A stretch of DNA of 12,022 nucleotides from DAOTZR01 sp034432595 (GTDB lineage: Bacteria > Chloroflexota > Anaerolineae > B4-G1 > SLSP01), in the NCBI GenBank assembly GCA_034432595.1, contig DAOUBT010000001.1:1-12022 (forward strand), in the 5' to 3' direction. The notes below the pieces were generated by a model that ran no database searches, was not told where the DNA came from, and was given only the letters and a program-made list of their open reading frames with translations. Positions 7,467-12,022 of this stretch are shown piece after piece. The translations under genes were made by a program, and so were the position numbers. Every line of letters begins with the position of its first letter. Position 1 is the first letter of the stretch.

Positions 7467-7497
7467 CAACGGGGCACAGCTTGACTGTGCCCCGTTG
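7467..7497. terminator. bidirectional intrinsic-type terminator between converging units
   Basis: A 13-bp perfect stem (7467-7479 with 7485-7497) encloses the loop CTTGA. It lies 22 bases after the SHMT-GcvT stop and about 60 bases after the end of the leftward lipoprotein gene. In the leftward transcript the stem is followed by CTTTTGAG, a short U-run; in the rightward transcript no U-run follows. It therefore fits the leftward operon best, with possible use by both. A second small hairpin (GGCGCG/CGCGCC, 7524-7541) lies between it and the lipoprotein gene. Confidence 0.7.
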
Positions 7498-7555
7498 GCC
7501 CAACGGCCCAGGCAGGCTACAGCGGCGCGGAGTCACGCGCCGGTGCTGCTTCCGC

Positions 7556-7960
7556 TCAACGTCGCGTAGCCGTTTCGCTCCAGGTGGTCTTTTCGCCAGC
7601 CACGGTCCAGCGCCCGGTCAGCCGCCCATCCGCGCCGACGCGATAGACAACCAGCCCCGGCGCACCGCCGGCATCCCACGCCACGCTGAACAGGTCGCCT
7701 TCGAGCAGTCCCACGCCCTGCACCACAGTGCCATCGTCAAGGTTCCAGGTGACGTTATACACCTCACCCGCGCGTTCGATGGTCAGGCTGCCCGTGTACG
7801 TGCCGCCTCCCTGCGCCTTGCCGCGCACGGCGTAAGTCCCGGCGAGGTCCCCGACGTTCCCCGTCCCTGCGGTTGGCGTGAGGTAGCCTCCGCCCAACGA
7901 ACATCCACACAGGAGCAGAAGCAGCCATCCCCCCAGAAAGACCTTTTGCCAGACGCTCAT
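7556..7960 (-). CDS. small secreted lipoprotein, function unknown
   Basis: 134 residues. The N terminus MSVWQK is followed by a hydrophobic run (residues 7-17) and a lipobox-like L17-C18-G19-C20, so C20 is the likely lipidated residue. The rest is rich in Gly, Thr, Val and Trp with alternating polar and hydrophobic residues (GTYTGSLTIERAGEVYNVTW, then W-rich GRWTVAG near the end). This looks like a small all-beta domain of the kind found in surface or periplasmic lipoproteins. I do not recognise the family. Its ATG overlaps the TGA of the preceding gene (ATGA on the minus strand), so it is probably coupled to that gene. It ends before the hairpin at 7467-7497. Confidence 0.8.
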   Translation of the reverse strand: MSVWQKVFLGGWLLLLLCGCSLGGGYLTPTAGTGNVGDLAGTYAVRGKAQGGGTYTGSLTIERAGEVYNVTWNLDDGTVVQGVGLLEGDLFSVAWDAGGAPGLVVYRVGADGRLTGRWTVAGEKTTWSETATRR

Positions 7961-8403
7961 TGCATACCCCGCACTTTCTTTTTGAGTTGAGCCAGGCGTG
8001 TGCCCATCTCGTATTCCGGCACCTGGAATTTCTCGCTAAGTTTGGCGAGATCCATGAAGGGATTACGAATAGCTTTGAGCACCCAGGAACGTGGCATGAC
8101 CAGGCAAGACGCGAAATAGCGGGCAGCGTCCCGTGTGTAGGGAAGCTCCACCCCGGCCCAGCCGGTATCACAAATTTGCCGGTACAGCAGGCGCGTGAGC
8201 GCCATGCGGAATTCATGTTGATGTTCGCCGAAGCCGAAGACATAAGACATGTTCTCCAGCTCCAGGCTCTTAAGGCCCTTGGGTGGACGCGCGGCGATTT
8301 GTTCTACTGGCACCGGCGGTTCCTTCAGCCCGTAGGCTTCCAGGATTTTCTCGGCCAGGGTTTCGATTTTTTCGCGGTCTTCGTCGGTCAGCGCGGGCGG
8401 CAA
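7957..8403 (-). CDS. ImmA/IrrE-like (M78) protein lacking the zinc-protease motif
   Basis: 148 residues from a TTG start, chosen because GGAGGAGG in the last codons of the upstream gene lies 8 bases before it; no ATG is available near the N terminus. The N-terminal helix followed by PPVPVEQIA (29-37), then YFASCLVMPRSWV (96-108) and LSEKFQVPEYEMGTRLAQL (122-140), follow the plan of the ImmA/IrrE family. In that family the two latter blocks read roughly FAaxLLMP and LAxxFxVSxxAMxxRL. Where HExxH should be (about 66-78) the sequence is RMALTRLLYRQIC, with no histidine pair. It is therefore probably not an active metalloprotease and may have kept only a binding role. No XRE-type regulator is adjacent, although ImmA proteins often have one. 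The family call rests on motif spacing, not on a database match. Confidence 0.7.
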   Translation of the reverse strand: MPPALTDEDREKIETLAEKILEAYGLKEPPVPVEQIAARPPKGLKSLELENMSYVFGFGEHQHEFRMALTRLLYRQICDTGWAGVELPYTRDAARYFASCLVMPRSWVLKAIRNPFMDLAKLSEKFQVPEYEMGTRLAQLKKKVRGMQ

Positions 8404-8406
8404 GGC

Positions 8407-8703
8407 CTACACCTCCTCCACGAGATAGCGGAACTCGTCAAAGGGGATGGCGGTGAGGGTCTGCGTGGCCCCCATGCCCAAAGAGTGGATGATGAGAGCG
8501 ATGCGCGCCGCCGTAGTGGCATCTGGCGCCTCAAAAATGTGCAGGAAGTCGTATTCTCCGAGGAGGACGTAGCTGGCAACACGCTTGACGCCAGGGCACT
8601 CTTTTTCGAGCCGCTTGCCCAATTCCACATCGAGTTCAGCTAAAGACTTGATTTCGCCCGGATAGTGGAGTGAGAGTTTGGACAGCATGATAAACGTAGC
8701 CAT
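8407..8703 (-). CDS. GYD-domain protein
   Basis: 98 residues, the usual size for the family. The signature GEYDFLHIFEAPD lies at about residues 49-61 and corresponds to the G-x-YD-x-x-x-x-x-x-x-PD core; a helix (ATTAARIALIIHSLG) and a TQTLTAIPFDEF strand follow, giving a ferredoxin-like alpha/beta fold. Function is unknown for the family; such proteins are small, cytoplasmic and probably oligomeric. The start is fixed by AAGGAGG (minus strand, 8716-8710) 6 bases upstream of the ATG. It is the first gene of a leftward operon; 3 bases separate its TAG from the TTG of the next gene, whose SD lies inside this gene's last codons. Confidence 0.85.
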   Translation of the reverse strand: MATFIMLSKLSLHYPGEIKSLAELDVELGKRLEKECPGVKRVASYVLLGEYDFLHIFEAPDATTAARIALIIHSLGMGATQTLTAIPFDEFRYLVEEV

Positions 8704-8749
8704 CGCGAACCTCCTTCAGGTTGTGAACGGGTGTGCAGAAACTTAACGG

Positions 8750-8787
8750 GTTACTGGAAGCTGATGCCGTCGCAAGCAACCAGTAAC
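8750..8787 (-). promoter_or_regulatory. inverted repeat in the GYD operon 5' region, possible operator
   Basis: GTTACTGG at 8750-8757 and CCAGTAAC at 8780-8787 are perfect 8-bp inverted arms around a 22-base centre. The outer arm overlaps the predicted start of transcription, so it could be a repressor site in DNA or a leader hairpin in RNA. No regulator gene is next to it. Confidence 0.4.
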
Positions 8788-8791
8788 TAAC

Positions 8792-8823
8792 TTTATATTA
8801 CCACGAAGCGACAAAGATACAAA
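8792..8823 (-). promoter_or_regulatory. possible promoter of the GYD operon
   Basis: This is an AT-rich island in GC-rich DNA. On the minus strand TTTGTA (8823-8818) lies 17 bp before TAATAT (8800-8795), with a shifted alternative TATAAA at 8797-8792. The -35 match is poor. Transcription would start near 8785, within the inverted repeat at 8750-8787, leaving a 5' UTR of about 80 nt. Confidence 0.4.
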
Positions 8824-9184
8824 AAAAGTAGCTACTCAGCCCCGTCTCCCCACCCCCCGCCTGGGCCGGTCCAGGTATCCCCAGGCTCTGCCTGGGCCGG
8901 TACTGGTATCCCCAGGCTCCGCCTGGGCCGGTACTGGTATCCCCAGGCTCTGCCTGGGCCGGTACTGGTATCCCCAGGCTCTGCCTGGGCCGGTAAAGGT
9001 ACCCCCAGGCTCTGCCTGGGAAACTTGCCAGCCAGAGGCTGGCGATACAACAACTACCGCGGGTAGGCGAAGGCAATGCCTGGGCCGGTACTGGTATCCC
9101 CAGGCTTTGCCTGGGCCGGTATAGGTATCCCCAGGCTCTGCCTGGGCTACCTGCCAGCCAGAGGCTGGCGGTACAACAACTACC

Positions 9185-9219
<35 letters not shown>

Positions 9220-9483
9220 TTTAGAAAGCTGCCTGCCAGCCAGTACCCCCAGGCTCTGCCTGGGCCGGTACTGGTATCCCCAGGCTCCGCCTGGACAACC
9301 TGCCAGCCCAAGGCTGGCGGTACAACAACTACCGCGGGTAAACAAAAGCAATGCCTTCGCCTACCCGGTTTAGAAAGCTGCCTGCCAGCCAGCACCCCCA
9401 GGCTCTGCCTGGGTCGGTAAAGGTACCCCCAGGCTCTGCCTGGGCTACCTGCCAGCCAGAGGCTGGCGATACAACAACTACCG

Positions 9484-9516
9484 AGGGTAAACAAAAGCAA
9501 TGGCTTCGCCCACCCT
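9484..9516 (-). terminator. probable mutL terminator derived from the repeat
   Basis: This is the third copy of the large hairpin, starting 4 bases after the mutL stop codon (9521-9523). Leftward RNA reads AGGGTGGGCGAAGCC, loop ATT, then GCTTTTGTTTACCCT; 14 of 15 positions pair when G-U is allowed. The 3' arm is U-rich. It is well placed to end mutL transcription, although the U-rich stretch is in the arm and not after it. Confidence 0.5.
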
Positions 9517-9520
9517 GGAC

Positions 9521-11593
9521 TCAGGTGCGCCAGAATTGCCGCGCCAGTTGGTCGAGGCCAAGATGGATGAGGATGGGCCGTCCGTGCGGACAGGTGCGCG
9601 GGCTGCGCGTGCTCTCCAAAGCGCGCAAGAGGGCTTCCATCTCGCTGGCGGTGAGGATTTGACCGGCTTTGATGGCGGCGCGTTTGCAGATGCGCCGCGC
9701 GAGGAGTTCTTCCTGCCGCGCCTGCACAGGAGCAGCGGGATCATCTTCCGCGTTGATCAGGTCCGCTAACAGGGTGGCCGGCGGGACGTGCTGGAAAAGG
9801 GCCGGTACAGCGCGCACCAGAAAGGCGCGCGGGCCGAAAGGTTCCACTTCAAAGCCCAGCGGCGGCAGGAGCGGCAGGATGGCTTCGAGTTGCGCTGCCT
9901 CATCCAGGGGCAGCGAGACGACCGCGGGTTCGAGCAGGGCCTGTCCCTCACTGCGCCCGGTCAGCCAGGCGTCGAGGAGGCGTTCGTACAGAATGCGTTC
10001 GTGCGCAGCGTGCTGATCAATCAAGTAGAGGCCGTCCGGGCCTTCGGCAACGATATAGGTGGCGGCTACCTGCCCCAAAATGCGCAGGGGCGGGAGACGT
10101 TCTCCCTGCGCAGCGGCGGAAGCGACAAACGGCGCAGGGTACGCGCCCGCAGCGGGGAAGGAACGCATCGCGTCGGGAGCGGCGGCAGAAGCGGCCTCGT
10201 CCACAGCAGCGCCAGCGGACACCGTCGCATCCGCAGGAGCGGCGGAGGAAGTGGCTTCGTCCGCAGGAGCAGAGGTTCCGTCCACGGAAATGGCAAGGGC
10301 GGCGGGGATGGTCGCGTGACCCGGCCAGGTCCAGCCTTGCAGATCCGAGGCGGTGGGAGAGACGGTTGGCGCGGCGGTGGGTTCGGACCGCGGAGGAAGG
10401 GCAGCAGCGCCTGACGTTGGGAGGCGCGGCTCGTCCCCGGCGGTGGCGGGCGGGACGGTATCCCATAGCGTGGGGGCCTCCGGGGTGCTGCGGCCCTCAT
10501 CACCCCGCGAAGCTTCCGGACGCGCTGGCGTGAGCGAGGCTAATTGCGCACGGAGCGCCGCCCGCTGCGGATCGTTCCCCCACGGCGCGGCCACCGGCGC
10601 ACTGTCGAGCAGGGTGGCGCGCACGGCATGAAGTACCATGCGAAAAACAGCGTCCGGATCGCGCAGGCGGATTTCGGTTTTGGCCGGGTGGACGTTAACG
10701 TCTATGTCTTCCGGCGGCAGGTCGAGCATGAGAAAGGCCACCGGGTAACGGTTCACCGGCAGGAGGGTGTGATAGGCCTGTATGACGGCGTAGGAAAGGC
10801 GCAGGTCGTGAATCCAGCGCCCGTTGACGAACAGGGTGATGTAGCCCCGGTCGGCGCGGTGGGTGTTGGTGTCGCTGACGTAGCCGCGCACGCGCACCAC
10901 CCCGTCCCTGTCGGCTTGCGGCATGAGGGGCAGGAGGGCGCGCGCTAAATCGAGGCCGTAGACCTGTACCAGGGCCTCTTCTGCATTGCCGTTGCCGGGG
11001 GTGTTGAGGACGGTGCGCCCGTCGTGAATGACGGTGAAGGCAATGTGCGAATAGGCGATGGCATAGCGCGTGAGGAAGGCATCGCAGTGTTTGCGCTCGC
11101 TGCGCGGGCTGGAAAGGAATTTGCGCCGCGCCGGCACGTTGTAGAAGAGGTCCTCGATGCGCATCTCGGTGCCCACCGGGTAGCCAACAGGAGTGCGGGA
11201 GAGGATTTCACCCCCCTCAAGGCGCAGACGGACGCCGCTGTCCGCGTCGCGGTGGCGGGTGGTGCAGGTGACGCGCGCCACAGCCGCAATGCTGGCCAGG
11301 GCCTCGCCGCGAAAGCCCAGGGTGGCGATGCGTTCAAGGTCCTCGGCAGTGGCGATTTTGCTGGTGGCGTGACGCAGGAAGGCGAGTTCAACTTCGTCGG
11401 CAGGGATGCCGTGGCCGTTATCGCGCACACGGATGAGGCGCAGGCCGCCTTCTTCGGTTTCGATTTCGAGGCGCGTGGCACCGGCATCAAGGCTGTTTTC
11501 GACCAGTTCCTTGATAACGGAAGCCGGGCGTTCGACAACTTCCCCGGCGGCGATACGCACGGCAACGGCTTCGGGTAACAGGTGGATGGGCAT
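9521..11593 (-). CDS. mutL: DNA mismatch repair protein MutL, endonuclease type
   Basis: 690 residues. The N-terminal GHKL ATPase carries ELVENSLDAGAT (29-40), DNGHGI (58-63), TLGFRGEAL (91-99) and RIEDLFYNVPARRKF (145-159); K305 in VNVHPAKTEIR lies in the second half of this region. Residues about 335-500 are an Ala/Pro/Ser/Thr-rich, probably disordered linker. The C-terminal domain begins near 501 and has DQHAAHERILYE (526-537), the DQHA-x2-E-x4-E metal site of nicking MutL proteins, and CPHGRP (668-673). QALLEP (551-556) fits the sliding-clamp motif QxLxxP. MutL links MutS mismatch recognition to strand nicking and removal; the nicking type is normal where MutH is absent. The start has AAGGAGGA (minus, 11605-11598) 4 bases before ATG. 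It is a single-gene unit between two repeat arrays; mutS is not in the window. Confidence 0.97.
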   Translation of the reverse strand: MPIHLLPEAVAVRIAAGEVVERPASVIKELVENSLDAGATRLEIETEEGGLRLIRVRDNGHGIPADEVELAFLRHATSKIATAEDLERIATLGFRGEALASIAAVARVTCTTRHRDADSGVRLRLEGGEILSRTPVGYPVGTEMRIEDLFYNVPARRKFLSSPRSERKHCDAFLTRYAIAYSHIAFTVIHDGRTVLNTPGNGNAEEALVQVYGLDLARALLPLMPQADRDGVVRVRGYVSDTNTHRADRGYITLFVNGRWIHDLRLSYAVIQAYHTLLPVNRYPVAFLMLDLPPEDIDVNVHPAKTEIRLRDPDAVFRMVLHAVRATLLDSAPVAAPWGNDPQRAALRAQLASLTPARPEASRGDEGRSTPEAPTLWDTVPPATAGDEPRLPTSGAAALPPRSEPTAAPTVSPTASDLQGWTWPGHATIPAALAISVDGTSAPADEATSSAAPADATVSAGAAVDEAASAAAPDAMRSFPAAGAYPAPFVASAAAQGERLPPLRILGQVAATYIVAEGPDGLYLIDQHAAHERILYERLLDAWLTGRSEGQALLEPAVVSLPLDEAAQLEAILPLLPPLGFEVEPFGPRAFLVRAVPALFQHVPPATLLADLINAEDDPAAPVQARQEELLARRICKRAAIKAGQILTASEMEALLRALESTRSPRTCPHGRPILIHLGLDQLARQFWRT

Positions 11594-11618
11594 CGGGTCC
11601 TCCTTAAGTGCGGTGGTG

Positions 11619-11646
11619 ATTGTAATCGAAAATGGGGATTTCTCAA
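11619..11646 (-). promoter_or_regulatory. mutL: mutL promoter
   Basis: On the minus strand TTGAGA (11646-11641) and TACAAT (11624-11619) are 16 bp apart, a good sigma-70 match. Transcription would start near 11612, about 18 nt before the start codon, leaving just room for the Shine-Dalgarno. The -35 box touches the edge of repeat array 2, so the array forms the whole upstream flank of this promoter. Confidence 0.7.
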
Positions 11647-12022
11647 CCTGGGTGCCTGGGTCAGCCAGAGGCTGGCGGTACAGGTATCCCCAGGCTCCGC
11701 CTGGGAAATTTGCCAGCCAAAGGCTGGCGATACGCTCTGCCGGGCAACCTGCCAGCCAAAGGCTGGCGGTACAGGTATCCCCAGGCTCTGCATGGGAAAC
11801 ATGCCAGCCAGAGGCTGGCGGTACGTTCCGCCTGGGCTACCTGCCAGCCAGAGGCTGGCGGGACAGGTATCCCCAGGCTCCGCCTGGGAAATTTGCCATT
11901 CCAAGGCTGGCGGTACAGGTATCCCCAGGCTCCGCCTGGGAAATTTGCCAGCCAGAGGCTGGCGGTACGTTCCGCCTGGACTACCTGCCAGCCAGAGGCT
12001 GGCGGGACAACACCTACCGCGG
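11647..12022. repeat. palindromic repeat array 2 (same family, continues past the window)
   Basis: There is no gene here. B palindromes (GCCAGCC-AGA/AAA-GGCTGGC) lie at 11660 (one mismatch), 11712, 11751, 11803, 11843, 11895 (degenerate), 11947 and 11987. A palindromes lie at 11689, 11780 (one mismatch), 11872 and 11924, with half copies near 11826 and 11970. Linkers are GGTACAGGTATC from B to A and AAATTT or CTACCT from A to B. Spacing between B copies is 52, 39, 52, 40, 52, 52, 40 bp, so a roughly 92-bp composite unit recurs. The last bases (ACAACACCTACCGCGG) match the start of the long segment of array 1, suggesting the array goes on. All copies have the same polarity as in array 1. Confidence 0.93.

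Noticed and set aside
8880..9020. CRISPR array (31-bp period)
   Set aside because: The intervals are only 14 bases and nearly identical, the repeats are self-palindromic, and no cas gene is present.
10945..11904. Second minus-strand frame overlapping mutL's N-terminal half and array 2
   Set aside because: It begins in the repeats and runs out of frame across the mutL ATPase domain; it is a shadow.

Overview
The window is GC-rich bacterial DNA with strong Shine-Dalgarno sites (AAGGAGG-type), ATGA-overlapping gene pairs and long intergenic palindrome arrays. The GC-rich coding style and, above all, a single-polypeptide fusion of serine hydroxymethyltransferase with glycine-cleavage T-protein fit a member of the Chloroflexota (Anaerolineae/Ardenticatenia-like). 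That placement is an inference from gene character; nothing in the window proves it.

Layout, left to right. (1) A 5'-truncated SF2 helicase/translocase of the restriction-modification or defence type (+), whose codon use looks less GC-rich than its neighbours. (2) A spacer with a 17-bp inverted repeat and a TATAAT box, then a two-gene operon (+): a small cupin protein overlapping by ATGA an HI0933/BaiN-type flavoprotein. (3) A 460-bp spacer holding a stem-loop after the flavoprotein gene, a plausible promoter and a roughly 290-nt leader whose first part can fold into a closed multi-hairpin junction. (4) The 1049-residue SHMT-GcvT fusion (+), ended by a 13-bp hairpin that can serve both converging transcription units. 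(5) A leftward three-gene operon: GYD-domain protein, a degenerate ImmA/IrrE-like protein without the HExxH zinc motif, and a small lipoprotein. (6) A palindromic repeat array of about 660 bp with 31-bp and exact 149-bp periodicities. (7) mutL (-), with the endonuclease motif and a clamp-binding motif. (8) A second array of the same palindromes in the same orientation, running off the right edge.

Functionally, the SHMT-GcvT fusion joins two enzymes that share 5,10-methylene-tetrahydrofolate and glycine. The leader in front of it is the best candidate for an undescribed cis-regulatory RNA here. The repeat arrays are the other notable element: one hairpin in the higher-order repeat varies between copies in a way that preserves pairing (as G-U wobbles, plus one double change) only in leftward RNA, the direction in which mutL is transcribed. 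mutL lies between direct arrays, which raises the possibility of recombination across it.
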